DNA from: Buxus sempervirens
Lineage: Eukaryota; Streptophyta; Magnoliopsida; Buxales; Buxaceae
DNA length: 64,000 bases
Assembly: GCA_947561395.2 (NCBI GenBank)
Contig: OX387184.1
Coordinates: forward strand, 7,688,001-7,752,000
Direction: 5' to 3'
Under the pieces are notes generated by a model, which was given only the letters and a program-made list of their open reading frames with translations, ran no database searches and was not told the DNA's origin. Numbering within the stretch: the stretch's first letter is position 1; the number at the start of each line of letters is the position of its first letter. Both the position numbers and the translations under genes were made by a program. Positions 22,663-34,228 of this stretch are shown one piece after another.

Positions 22663-22860
22663 TTGAAGTACGGGCGAGGCATGCCCGTACTTCAACTACG
22701 GGCAAGCTTCTAGAAGAGGACGCGTGGCGGGACACGCGTCCCGTACGGAAGAATCTGCGATAATTGCAAATATTCGTTTTTCGCCCGTATTTGAATTACG
22801 GGCAAGGCACGCCCGTACTTAAAGTACGGGCAAGGCATGCCCGTAGTTCAAATACGGGCA
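22663..22860. repeat. Cluster of 21-bp CCCGTA...TACGGG palindromes in A's U3
   Basis: At least four short inverted repeats occur: near 22681-22701, at about 22782-22802, at 22811-22831 (gcccgtactt-a-aagtacgggc, nearly perfect) and at about 22839-22859. They are joined by aaggcatg or aaggcacg spacers and lie 15-200 bp upstream of the TATA box. The same array is in the 3' LTR (about 32,144-32,341). Confidence 0.85.
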
Positions 22861-22873
22861 CGAAAATTTTGCC

Positions 22874-22881
22874 TATAAATA
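22874..22881 (+). promoter_or_regulatory. TATA box of element A
   Basis: tataaata in the context gcctataaatagagaggcc, the likely U3 core promoter. The 3' LTR has the same site at about 32355. Confidence 0.7.
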
Positions 22882-24568
22882 GAGAGGCCACCCCCCTCAT
22901 TTGAAGAAGCCAGCCCCCTTAGCTGCTCCCCCTCTCCTTCCTTGGCATTTTTACGCCCAAGCCCTGCCTCTGCTCTGTCAACATCTATCCCAATGACCAA
23001 AATGCCCCTGTGCTGCCCAAAACTTGCCTAAATCTTGCTTTTTCACCCTTTTAGCATAGGAAACCCAGGGAACCCCTGTTCAAACCAATCCGAGAAATCC
23101 AACGGAGGTGCGGAAGCGCTGCCGAAATCATTCGGAAGAACTAACACGCATCAAGAATAGTCCAAAGGTTACACTGTAAGCATCTTTACAGTTTTAAGTA
23201 AATTTTAACTACTTTTGGCTATCTCCTAAAATTCTTATCTGTTTTGTTTTTATTATGTCACTTCTAACATCTTCTTTGATTGCTGTACATCACAAGAAAT
23301 CCATTCCCAAGTGATCATTTCCATGGTTAAGGAAAAGAGGATGATGATGGATTATCAAAGACGCTTTTAAGCAAGCTAATTAATCTATTTCATTTGCAGT
23401 CATGGAAAGAGTTTTGGAAACATGTGAATGCCTCTAATTCCCTGTAATTTCCCTCCCCCTTCCTTCTTGGCAATGGTCACGGATGGCTACAAAAGCAATA
23501 TGCCTTTATGAACATAAAAAAAAGGAAGAAGGACTTCAAATGGAGTAAATGCACTATAACAAAGATGCTGGAAACTTCAACCAAGGAAGTCGGACATCCC
23601 AAGAAGACCATGGAGTTGATCCCAAGCGAAGTCGGAGCAAAACGGCGAAATTGAGTAAAGACCGTATACACAGAGCGGTCCGGGTGTGCCCGTAATTAAT
23701 CCACGGGCTGGCTTGAACCGTGTTAAAATTACGGTTCAGCCCAGACCGTGAATTAAATACGGTCCAAACTGTAAATAACTTAAAAAATTAATTTTTCGGA
23801 CCCGGTTGGACCCAATCCGACCCATTTAAACTTGATCCGACTAATTGGGCTTTTTGGACTTTTCCAAGCCCATTTTGAGACTGTGGGCTTAAGTGGGCCC
23901 ACCAAGGCTTCTTGGGCCTTCCAATGGGGCCCATAGCCTGTCTGCCCAACCAAGGCCCATTTTGATAAATGGGTTAAAGGCCACTTGGTTAATTGCCCTT
24001 GGGCCAAATCCAAGCCCAATGGGCCCTAAAAAACCTCAATCCACTAACTTTGTAAATATAAATAAATCTTTAAACCAAATAGCCATAATCCAATAAGGGT
24101 TACCCAATAACCCAAATTGGGCCTTGGGCTTGACTTAAGCCCAATTTGGATCCCAATGGGCCTTCCAACAGGGCCCATATCAGACCCACTTCACTAACTT
24201 AATAAAAAGATAAAATCAAATAAAAGGGGACCCACACCATCAACGGTCCCCACCAGACCAAATAAGTGTGCATGTTGGCTTAGGAATTGGGTGAAAACTA
24301 AGTTGACTCAGACCAAGGAGACCCACGGGACCTGTCAATCGACGGGGCGGGCTAGGGTGTCTTCGGGCTTCCCTAGACGTAACCGAGAACTTGCTCAGAA
24401 CTCTAATAAGCCGCAGACCAGAATAATTAGGCCCGAATAGGTGCCCCTTTTGTGTCTGCCTGCACCTCTCAGGCAGTGGCGACTCCAAACCAAAAACAGT
24501 CCCGAGGCGAGCATCACATCAGCGTGCACCTCGTCGTGCGGCCCCGAAATCGGGGGGGTGCGCACAGC

Positions 24569-24588
24569 TTGGCGACTCTGCTGGGGAC
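24569..24588 (+). promoter_or_regulatory. Primer-binding site of element A
   Basis: ttggcgactctgctggggac begins two bases after the LTR end, starting with the TGG expected opposite a tRNA CCA tail. Element B has the identical site. I do not assign the tRNA from memory. Confidence 0.8.
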
Positions 24589-26410
24589 CTCTCAGCCCAA
24601 TTGGACCTTGGTTAGGAAATGAGTCAACATAGGGGGATATGAGCAAATTTAGGAAGTACTTTGTGTCCAACCTTAGTGAGGTATGGAACTCTTGCAATTA
24701 CGTGATATTGGGGGATCCTGTCAAACGGACATGATAATCGCCTAAGGTAAGTGGTTTTTAACAGGGACCAATGTGACCCGCCCACTTACCTGGGGATCCA
24801 CCCAGACATCGTATTGCATGTTGTTCTGTACTCTCACTATAAAAGTGACATTAAGGAACCCTTTATCAGCTCATCATCCGAGAATCACCCAAATAGACAC
24901 AGCACTTTGCTCCACTGCACACACAAGCACTTCACTACACCGTGAATGATCTTTTAACTGCATGGGGTGACATGCACGAGGGGGTCTGCATGAATGATCC
25001 ACTTTGAATGATTTGATGAAATGCTGCTCTTCTCCACCAAAACCTAGATCTTTCTAGCAGCCACCTTTCTCAAACGATGAACTTACTTTTGGGATGGTAT
25101 TAGCTCTACGCTCCCGTGGCTTGCCGGGGAAAGCAGGGTAAACCCATCTCCCCAGGTTTCTGGATTCCTTAGCGCCACTGGCTTCATGCTGTGGTACGCG
25201 AGGGTCTAGTACTTGGCTCAGACCCTTGCAGACAAATGTCTCGGGCTGGGTACCCTTTCCCCACCTATTGTTTCTGATAAACCAAGGCTTTGTGAATGCA
25301 GCATGGATATGGATGTGGATGTGAATACTGGAAAATAAAATCAATTTAAAATCCAAGAGTCCATCAGGGGCAGTCCCCCATTCTTTTGCATTAAATTGAG
25401 TAAACCCTAGATCTTGGGCTGCCTTAGCCCTAATTTAGGAAACCAACCAAATTTTGATCAGGGGAACCACCCCAGATCCAAGCATTGAGTCCCGTGAACC
25501 ATGGGCCTTAACCCATTGAGTCCGCAGGGAGCACTCTGAGTCCAGGACGGCCTTCTGAGCAGATGAAAGCCGGCCAGATCAAAAAATCAGATAGAAACAG
25601 GCCAGATCAGAGCAGGGGCAAAACCCTAGATCTAGGAATTTAGCCTACCTGCATTGAAGTAAATTTGTACCCTTCTTCTGGGTTCCCAAAAGCCCTTAAG
25701 ATGAAATTTTGCAGATTTTGATTATCATGTAATTTTCGCCCTTGATTGGCAAATTGTTAAATCTTTTGGTCTGACACCTGAAAGCAAAGGCAGATGAAAG
25801 AACAGACAAAAGAAGGCTGATCTGGACTCAGATGTGCTTCCATGTCTAGAAGTCGTGCCTCGAGGGGCACCAACCTTTTTAGGACTATGCACACACTTTT
25901 TAATTATTCAAAATGATAATGTTGGTTCTAATTTTGGGTACGCATCTTCATACATCAAGTGCACACACTTCAAGATCATCTACATAAGCATGCCTGATTA
26001 ACTCATTTCAAAAAACAAAAACAAAAACAAAAAAAAAAAAGAAAGAAAATTTTCAAAAATTTGAATTGCCTCTAAGTGTACATTAAATTTGCCTTAGGGT
26101 AAAAAAAAAATGGTTTCAATCCCCTGTGCTTAAACCAAGTTTCAATTGGCTGTGAAACAGCCCAACAAAAAAAAAACAAAAAAAAAAAAAAAGTCAAGGA
26201 AAAAGTCTGATTTTTGCCGATGGCCATCGGACCAAAAAAAAGAGAGTCAGCCAATTGGGAAATCAACTCCTGCAGTTTCCCAGATCCTGATGAAAATCAA
26301 TACTTTGTGTTCCTACCATCCTAAACCCCTTATCATTCTTTGGAATTCTCCAAACTGATCCATTTCCAAAATCAAAATCAGCTCCTGTGGTTTCCAAACC
26401 CAGAGATTAT
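24589..26410 (+). other. Leader of element A, non-coding
   Basis: Colinear with B's leader at several words (cggacatgataatcgcctaa, cctagatctttctagcagcc, gatggtattagc, ggggaaccaccccagatcca, cccattgagtccg). The order is conserved but only modestly similar between. No ORF1 is present. A-rich runs lie at about 26,010-26,050 and 26,160-26,195. Confidence 0.7.
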
Positions 26411-27125
26411 TTCCTTACCTCCGAAGTGGCGGTCAACCTCCGAAGTGGCGGTTGAGGGAAATCATTCTCAGAAATCTTCTTTCCTTACCTCCGGAGTGGC
26501 GGTCAACCTCCGAAGTGGCGGTTGAGGGAAACCATTTTCAGAAATCTTCTTTCCTTACCTCCGAAGTGGCGGTCAACCTCCGAAGTGGCGGTTGAGGGAA
26601 ACCATTTTCAAAAATCTCCTTTCCTTACCTCCGAAGTGGCGGTCAACCTCCGAAGTGGCGGTTGAAGGAAATCATTCTCAGAAATCTCCTTTCCTTACCT
26701 CCGAAGTGGCGGTCAACCTCCGAAGTGGCGGTTGAAGGAAACCTTTTCCAAGGATTATTTCCTTACCTCCGAAGTGGCGGTCAACCTCCGAAGTGGCGGT
26801 TGAAGGAAATAATTTCCAAGGATCTTCTCTCCCATTACCTCCGAAGTGGCAGTTAAAAGGGATCTTTCCTCCGAAGTGGAGGCTAACCTCCGAAGTAGTA
26901 GTCATTTTCCTTACCTCCGAAGTGGCGGTCAACCTCCGAAGTGGCGGTTGAAGGAAATCATTCTCAAAAATCTTCTTTCCTTACCTCCGAAGTGGCGGTC
27001 AACCTCCGAAGTGGCGGTTGAAGGAAATCATTTTCTTAATTCTTCTTTCCTTACCTCCGAAGTGGCGGTAAAAAGGAGATTATTCTCAGGGACTCTCCCC
27101 TTGTCTCCAAATAGCGGCTAAAAAG
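26411..27125 (+). repeat. 70-bp minisatellite upstream of A's gag, about ten copies
   Basis: Units start with ttccttacctccgaagtggc at 26411, 26481, 26551, 26621, 26691, 26759, then diverged units near 26831 and 26907, then 26977 and 27047, and fade out by about 27125. Each unit holds two copies of cctccgaagtggcgg, which folds as a short stem around gaagt with one mismatch. One variant (cctccgaagtggagg, about 26868) pairs perfectly. In element B this region is occupied by ORF1 and a different hairpin array. Confidence 0.95.
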
Positions 27126-27368
27126 AGATCAAATTATCCTCCTTGGTTGTTGAATAAAAGTTTCAAAACGAAAAAGAAAAAAAATCACCAATTAAGTGAA
27201 AATCAATCAAATCAAAAAGTCATGAATAATCTGCATTGGCATGCATCAACCAGCATTATGTTTTGATATAATATGAATTCTATATACTAATTATGTCTTT
27301 TTGTTGAAAAAGGTACCAAAATTGCGTATCGCAGCCCGTACCTCCTACGTTCAAGAAGAAAACTCCAA

Positions 27369-28949
27369 ATGGATCCTGCTGAAGGACTTGAACAAGCACT
27401 CCCACCACCTCCTCAGGAGCAAGAAAAGCTGGAAGACCATCCAGTAATCTCAGGACTTAACCAGCAGATGGCCCACATAACGGCCATGATGGCAAACATG
27501 ATGCAGCGAATGGAAAGGCTGCAAGTACCTCCCCAGTTTGCACAACCGCAGCAGCAGTTGCCGATACCTCCACAACAGCCGGTACCTCCCCAGGAGCCGC
27601 CAGTACCACCACCACAGCCATTGGCACCTCAACCACTGCCAGTAATGCCAGAACAGCCACCACTTGCCATTCCACAGATGAACTTGCATCCACCAGAGCA
27701 GCCAGTTCCTCAACCACTACCTGTCCAGCCGGAACAATTAAGGATTCCGGCACCCCCTGTTATTCCACAACAACAAGTGATGGGAATGGGGCATGAAATA
27801 GAAGATTGGTATCGGGCACAAGAATCGATGCAAGCCGATGTGCAGGCCTTAAAAGAACATGTACGGAATGCGAACCGAAGTTCTGTGCCAAAGGAAGCCT
27901 CACTGGATAGGCTAGGGTTCTTTCCTGATTTGCAACTTCCACCAAAGTTTAAATGTCCAGATCTCGTAAAATTTGATGGAAGTGGTGATCCATTGTTACA
28001 TCTCAGAGCGTACTATGGAGACATGTGCCAGTATGCGCATGATGAGAGGATCATGATCCAATTCTTCCAACGCTCACTGACGGGATCAGCACAGAAATGG
28101 TTCGCCAGTCTAGACAGGAGCCGAATCAGGACATGGGATGACTTGGCAAGTACTTTCCTTGAGCATTTCAAGTTTAATACTGAGGTCTTGCCCACTCGAA
28201 TGGAGCTACAAAAAATGACCAAGAAGAGTACTGAGTCCATCCGTGAGTATGCCAAGAGATGGCGAGAGATGGCTGCAATGGTTCAGCCACCCATGCTGGA
28301 AAAAGAAATGGTAACCCTGTTCATCTCAACATTGGGGCAACCATACTATACACTGCTGCTGGGACAGTTTGCTGCGAGTTTTGCAGACCTGGTGGTCGTG
28401 GCTGATAGGATAGAAGATGGAGTTAAGTCTGGTAGAGTTGCAGGATTTCCTGAGCAGAGAAGAGGTCCTGCTAGTGGGAGAGGTCCGGAAAAGAAGAAAG
28501 AGGACGAGAATGTTAACTACGTCCAGCAAAACAGACCTTACCACTTTTCAGCACCTAATAACCAGAACCCTGGACAAGAGACACAGGCTGCAAGAAGGCC
28601 TAGGTTGACCAGAGAGGAACACCAAGCAAGAATGACTAGAGTGTTCACTCCCCTCCCTTACTCAGTTGCAGAATTGCTGCCAACCTTGTTGAAAAAGGGA
28701 TATTTGCAGAAAAAGGATCCAACCCACCAGCCGACTAATAGTCACAATTACAATCCTAATGTGCGCTGCGAATATCACATGGGAGCTCCTGGTCATCATA
28801 CTAACTATTGCTGGGATTTGAGGCATGATATACAAGATTTGATCGACAATAAGCAAATTTCTGTTGATCCCCCAGCAACAACTCCTCCAGTAGGGGTCCA
28901 GACTAATCCTCTTCCAGACCATCAGGCATCTTCTAGCGGGACAAAGTGA
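27369..28949 (+). CDS. gag: Gag protein of element A
   Basis: An intact 526-aa Ty3/gypsy Gag. A Pro/Gln-rich N-terminus (residues 1-140) precedes the capsid-like Retrotrans_gag core (about 195-345, with FFQRSLTGSAQKWFASLDRS and REYAKRWREMA). A basic linker and a short knuckle follow, with spacing C467-x2-H470-x5-H476-x4-C481 (CEYHMGAPGHHTNYC) and WDLRHDIQDLIDN. This knuckle is usual for Tat-lineage Gag rather than the classic CCHC. It should form virus-like particles that package element RNA. The stop comes just where B continues into protease, so A makes Gag only. It is close to B's Gag along its length. Keeping a long intact frame in a pol-less element suggests that Gag matters for its own mobilisation. 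Confidence 0.93.
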   Translation: MDPAEGLEQALPPPPQEQEKLEDHPVISGLNQQMAHITAMMANMMQRMERLQVPPQFAQPQQQLPIPPQQPVPPQEPPVPPPQPLAPQPLPVMPEQPPLAIPQMNLHPPEQPVPQPLPVQPEQLRIPAPPVIPQQQVMGMGHEIEDWYRAQESMQADVQALKEHVRNANRSSVPKEASLDRLGFFPDLQLPPKFKCPDLVKFDGSGDPLLHLRAYYGDMCQYAHDERIMIQFFQRSLTGSAQKWFASLDRSRIRTWDDLASTFLEHFKFNTEVLPTRMELQKMTKKSTESIREYAKRWREMAAMVQPPMLEKEMVTLFISTLGQPYYTLLLGQFAASFADLVVVADRIEDGVKSGRVAGFPEQRRGPASGRGPEKKKEDENVNYVQQNRPYHFSAPNNQNPGQETQAARRPRLTREEHQARMTRVFTPLPYSVAELLPTLLKKGYLQKKDPTHQPTNSHNYNPNVRCEYHMGAPGHHTNYCWDLRHDIQDLIDNKQISVDPPATTPPVGVQTNPLPDHQASSSGTK

Positions 28950-31540
28950 GAGGTTAGGCAGGGCTGCAAGATGCAACATCCACTATAACCAGGATAAGTT
29001 TGAAATTTACCTTTTTGTTAATCTCTCCTGGTAATTAGTAATTCTGTAAATACTTTTTACTTCCATGCAAACTTTTTGAAAAAATATATACATAAAAATG
29101 AGAAAAGGAAAAAAAGAAAAAAATGCAAGTGTTTGGTCAGTGATGACATTGTTTTGAGACCATACCCTTTTGGCAGGACCATGATCATGGAAAAATGCCA
29201 AGTGGCTCAAAGGTGTTTTCAGCTGGGTGCAGGATACTGTCCCATGAGAACCTTGACTAAGCCAAAGGCAGTCCTTTCCTGATCTATACTTTGATTTTTC
29301 TCCCAAACACATCCTTGCATTGGGGCAGGATAACCCTGGAGAGAAAAAAGAGAGAAAATGTCTAAACCAGCTAAGGGCCAAAGCCGACTTGAGCAATCCT
29401 GTCTTTGAGAAAGGATGAGAGGCCATCCTTCATCCATCCTGAATTTTAAGAATCGCTAGTCAAACACTTTGAGCCTGATCGTATTATTCAAATACCTGTG
29501 TTGTGTCTAGCCACCCCACACTGGGGCAAAGCTGAAAAGGAAATAAAAAGGATGAATCTGATTCCTGAATGAGTTTGCATGAAATAATCCAATAAAGTTG
29601 TCACAACTTCTGTAAAATGATGAAAGGCCATTTTTGCTTCACGTCCCAAATTTCCAAAGTCATATCCTTAGTCAAATCCTTTGAGCCTAACATTCTTCTT
29701 TTCTAACCCATTGAGTCAAATACCCCAAATATGGTGCTTGACAAAGAAGAAAGAAAGAAGAAATGAGGCAAGTATGCTAAAGCAAATAAAAGAAAAGAAA
29801 AAATCAGAATGCACACTGGGGCATGCCAAGCAAATCAAAAAGCAAAAATCGGCCCCTAGGCAAAAGGAAAAATAAAGGAAAAAGCAAAAGGCCTCAAAAA
29901 GAAAAGAAAAGAAAGTGAAACGGACAGTGTCAAAGTCCAAGCAATCCAGAAAAAGGTAATACATGACTCAACCCATTTACAAAATAACTTTGAGCCGTAT
30001 TCCCTTTCTTTCATAAACTAAAACCACGGCCTTTGTTTCGTCCTATTAGAAAGTCCTTTCTGATTACAGAAGAAGTGACGATCAGATTTGTGCAAATTTG
30101 TGATGAAGGAATCTAAAGAGGAAGAATGAGCTTCGGCATGACACAAAATAAAACCTGAGAATGAAAAACTTTGAGCCTTGTCTCCTTTCATTTCTCAAAC
30201 TTATAACCAAGCCAACACTTCGTCCTAATTTCAAGACCTCTCTGATCTGAAGGGTATGATATGCAAGAAGTTGGCCAAGAACCCTCAAGCTGGAACAGAC
30301 ACTAACCCAGGAAAGGACCCTCAGTTGCCAAAAGTTCCCTCAAAAAGGAGAAAATGAGAGAAACCGAAACCTGGGAAAGGGGGGACATTCCTTGAAATAC
30401 CTCTCAGCTTTTAAACCCTTGCTGGCATAAGTCAAGAATTTCATGGGAATACGTGTCCAGCACACTGTCCCAAAACACTTCGAGCTAACAAGGCAAATCA
30501 CCGTGATCGCTGGTCTTGCCTTTTCTTTTAAGATCACTTGTAAAAAAAAAAAAAAAAAAAAAAAAATCTATTCTGCTGCTTATCTTCTTGATTTCAGATA
30601 CCTCACCGCTTTGTGAGATCTTTGCAGGTCATCAAGAAACGCCTTGAAGCCAGAGAAACAAACAAGACTGAAAAATGCCAAGTAGAAAGCCAAGGCAAGG
30701 ATCCCTCATCCCCACAGAATGCCCATACTCAGCAAAAGCTCCTAACCAAGTGAAAGAAGCAAAATGCGGTAGAGGTTCCCACCAATCCCCAGTGGAGTCA
30801 CTCCAAACCAGGAAACCTCCACCTTATCACAAGAAAAGTTGACAGAGGAACTCTTCCCCCAGCTGAGAAGGCCATGCCATGAAAAAAAAAGAGCGGTGAA
30901 GTTCTCAAGACTTGAAGAAGAGAACAGAATGAAGAAGTCCTTTTGTAATTTTTGATTTACCACTTTTGTAAATAGAATAGGTCAGGTGTGCAGGGTTCTC
31001 CGGATGACAAACAGTAGCAAGGCAGCCTCCTCCCGCCTCCTTCATTCCTGAACCACCATCATCAACCCTCATCCAGCCTCTAAGCTAAAAAAAAAAAAAA
31101 AAAAAAAAAACCAACTCTAAATCTGCTGAAGGATAAAAGAAGCCACAAATTGGAAATCACCTAAAAGCTTTAATGGAACAAACAAGAAAAAAAGAACATT
31201 TTTGAGCATCTTGCATCGATGCCGAAACAGGTTGGTGAGCTTAAGTCCAATCCCATCCCTTTTAAAAATTTAAATTGAAATCAAGAAACTGCTCCAAGAA
31301 ACCTGCGAAGTGTGGGTGAGCAAGCTTCGAGATCCAAGTAGAAACCAATCAGGGGTTGCTCCAGGAAGCCCGCGAAGTGTGGGTGAGCAAGCTCCTAAAA
31401 AACTTAGTGGAAACCGTTTCGTGTTTCCGCTGCTTTGAAAATCAAGAGGACTTGAGCTCGTTGATCATGTCGACCGAAGTGCAAGGTGCAAAAATAAGGT
31501 TCCTTTTCTTCTTTGTCGTTCATCCCCAAGGTGACTCCGG
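28950..31540 (+). other. 3' untranslated part of element A, no pol
   Basis: 2.6 kb without a coding signal, with A-runs at about 30541-30566 and 31087-31110. Scattered words are shared with B's 3' untranslated region (such as cgtccta followed by caagacctctctgat near 30,225). The last 100 bp (31452-31554) is almost the same as B's 49090-49197. The lysine-rich open frames here are products of base composition. Confidence 0.75.
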
Positions 31541-31554
31541 CAAAGAGGGGCAGC
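31541..31554 (+). promoter_or_regulatory. Polypurine tract of element A
   Basis: caaagaggggcagc lies immediately before the 3' LTR start (tgttag at 31555), where second-strand DNA synthesis is primed. B has the same sequence. Confidence 0.85.
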
Positions 31555-33454
31555 TGTTAGCACCTGATTTTTGCACCTCCAAAAATGCAGAAAATGAAAT
31601 TTCAATTAAAAAGTCAAACCCTGAGGGGCCTGAAAATTGACTTTTTGATCCAAAGAAAATTGGCCATCAAACTTCCTTTCATTGAAAAGAGCATTTCGAC
31701 ACGGTTCTAACACAACTGAGTTTGCCAGAATCGGGGTCCGGATGAGGAAGTTGTGAGTTGGTCAAACTTTTGGGGAAGCGAAAGTTGACTTTTTGCTCGA
31801 CCCCAATTCAGCTGCCAAACTTAATCCCAGTGGATAGTGTGTTCCGAGCTGATTCCAACGACACCAAATTTGTTGAAATCGGACATCGGACGGAAAAGTT
31901 ATGGGCAGTTGAAATTTCAAAGAAAGCTGCCCACGTGGCAAAACAGCAGCAAAAAGCAGAATAAATGAGTTAAATAAATCAAACAATCATTTAATAAACA
32001 TATCTTTATTTTTTAATAATATTTTAATAAAAGAATCTCGTTTTTATAATAAAATAATCAAAAAATCGGATAAAAATCTTTAAATAAACCAAATTTAATA
32101 AAGCATTTGAAATCCAGCATTTTAAAAACGTGCTGGACCGTATTTGAAGTACGGGCGAGGCATGCCCGTACTTCAACTACGGGCAAGCTTCTAGAAGAGG
32201 ACGCGTGGCGGGACACGCGTCCCGTACGGAAGAATCTGCGATAATTGCAAATATTCGTTTTTCGCCCGTATTTGAATTACGGGCAAGGCACGCCCGTACT
32301 TAAAGTACGGGCAAGGCATGCCCGTAGTTCAAATACGGGCAATAAAATTTTGCCTATAAATAGAGAGGCCACCCCCCTCATTTGAAGAAGCCAGCCCCCT
32401 TAGCTGCTCCCCCTCTCCTTCCTTGGCATTTTTACGCCCAAGCCCTGCCTCTGCTCTGTCAACATCTATCCCAATGACCAAAATGCCCCTGTGCTGCCCA
32501 AAACTTGCCTAAATCTTGCTTTTTCACCCTTTTAGCATAGGAAACCCAGGGAACCCCTGTTCAAACCAATCCGAGAAATCCAACGGAGGTGCGGAAGCGC
32601 TACCGAAATCATTCGGAAGAACTAACACGCATCAAGAATAGTCCAAAGGTTACACTGTAAGCATCTTTACAGTTTTAAGTAAATTTTAACTACTTTTGGC
32701 TATCTCCTAAAATTCTTATCTGTTTTGTTTTTATTATGTCACTTCTAACATCTTCTTTGATTGCTGTACATCACAAGAAATCCATTCCCAAGTGATCATT
32801 TCCATGGTTAAGGAAAAGAGGATGATGATGGATTATCAAAGACGCTTTTAAGCAAGCTAATTAATCTATTTCATTTGCAGTCATGGAAAGAGTTTTGGAA
32901 ACATGTGAATGCCTCTAATTCCCTGTAATTTCCCTCCCCCTTCCTTCTTGGCAATGGTCACGGATGGCTACAAAAGCAATATGCCTTTATGAACATAAAA
33001 AAAAGGAAGAAGGACTTCAAATGGAGTAAATGCACTATAACAAAGATGCTGGAAACTTCAACCAAGGAAGTCGGACATCCCAAGAAGACCATGGAGTTGA
33101 TCCCAAGCGAAGTCGGAGCAAAACGGCGAAATTGAGCAAAGACCGTATACACAGAGCGGTCCGGGTGTGCCCGTAATTAATCCACGGGCTGGCTTGAACC
33201 GTGTTAAAATTACGGTTCAGCCCAGACCGTGAATTAAATACGGTCCAAACTGTAAATAACTTAAAAAATTAATTTTTCGGACCCGGTTGGACCCAATCCG
33301 ACCCATTTAAACTTGATCCGACTAATTGGGCTTTTTGGACTTTTCCAAGCCCATTTTGAGACTGTGGGCTTAAGTGGGCCCACCAAGGCTTCTTGGGCCT
33401 TCCAATGGGGCCCATAGCCTGTCTGCCCAACCAAGGCCCATTTTGATAAATGGG
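31555..33454 (+). repeat. 3' LTR of element A, left piece
   Basis: 1,900 bp colinear without gaps with 22074-23973. It ends with atggg (33450-33454), the target duplication of element B. The remaining 603 bp resume at 51236. Confidence 0.97.
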
Positions 33455-33704
33455 TGTCAGCACCCCATTTTTGCACTATAAAATTGCCCAAGAAGCATAT
33501 CTTAAACTGGCATATATGTGGGCACGTAAATCGAGGTTTTTATAGTGGACCCATCTTTTTGAAATAACAAGCCCATAACAAAGAGAATTCTTAACCGATT
33601 CCGATGCACCGAACCGTGCTCAAATCGGATGTCAGACGGCTAAGTTATGAATAAAATAAATAAAGGGTAGTTTGGGGATTTTTACAAAACCGAAATTGGA
33701 TGCC

Positions 33705-33742
33705 ACATGGCAGCCACGTGTACACCATGGTGGCTGCCATGT
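33705..33742. promoter_or_regulatory. Perfect 13-bp-arm hairpin with G-box in B's U3
   Basis: Arms acatggcagccac (33705-33717) and gtggctgccatgt (33730-33742) are exact complements around a 12-bp loop. The left arm and loop together contain CACGTG (33715-33720), the plant G-box bound by bZIP and bHLH factors. It is about 480 bp before the TATA box and is repeated in the 3' LTR at 49448-49485. Confidence 0.75.
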
Positions 33743-34014
33743 AACCAATGACAAATTAAAATTTTGTGGGGTTGTTTTAGTAAATAATTAAGTTTCCTAA
33801 TGGGGTTTCTTATGCAAATAAATAACAAAGTTAATAAAAGATTAAGATTAAAAAAATAATAATAATAAAAATAAACAAAGAGAAATGAGTTGGACGAATT
33901 GGTCCAACTCATATTCTCTTGAGATATTGAAACTAAACCTAAAAAATATAAGCCTAATAAAAATGGGGGACAATATAGACTTTGACCAAACCTAAATGAA
34001 TGAAGGGTTTAAGA

Positions 34015-34200
34015 GAGGAATAGGAGTTAGGAGTTAGGAGTTAGGAGTTTAAGTGTTTAAGAGGAGAAGTTAAGAAAATGAGAGGTTTAAGAGAGGAAGA
34101 GGAGGAGTTAGGAGTTTAGGTGTTTAAGAGAGGAGTTAGGAGTTTAGGTGTTTAAGAAAGGAGTTAGGAGCTTAGGTGTTTAAAAGGAGAAGTTAAGAAG
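34015..34200 (+). repeat. GGAGTTAGGAGTTTA-type purine repeat in B's U3
   Basis: Many variants of aggagttaggagtttaggtg and tttaagagaggag run in tandem just upstream of the TATA box. One strand is nearly all purine with T. It is repeated in the 3' LTR at about 49758-49943. Confidence 0.85.
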
Positions 34201-34220
34201 TTGAATGGGTGAGAATCCTC

Positions 34221-34228
34221 TATAAAAG
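34221..34228 (+). promoter_or_regulatory. TATA box of element B
   Basis: tataaaag in context cctctataaaagggc, about 150 bp before the donor-like site at 34373/34374. The same site is in the 3' LTR at about 49964. Confidence 0.75.

Larger units (their letters stand above)
22074..24566 (+). repeat. 5' LTR of element A (2,493 bp)
   Basis: It starts tgttagcacctg and ends ggtgcgcaca, two bases before the PBS. It matches 31555-33454 plus 51236-51838. Differences seen by eye against the 3' copy are at 22392, 22861, 22862, 23121, 23656, about 24417 and in the length of a G-run (7 here, 17 there). U3 carries the palindrome cluster and TATA box listed separately. Confidence 0.95.

Noticed and set aside
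26146-26856. Short open frames rich in PPKWRSTSEVAVEG
   Set aside because: They are translations of the 70-bp minisatellite in element A.
26411-27125. CRISPR-like regular repeats
   Set aside because: The units are contiguous tandem copies without unique spacers, in a plant retrotransposon.
29076-29964. Lys-rich and Phe-rich open frames in element A's 3' region
   Set aside because: Produced by A-rich sequence; no domain, and they are not conserved between A and B.
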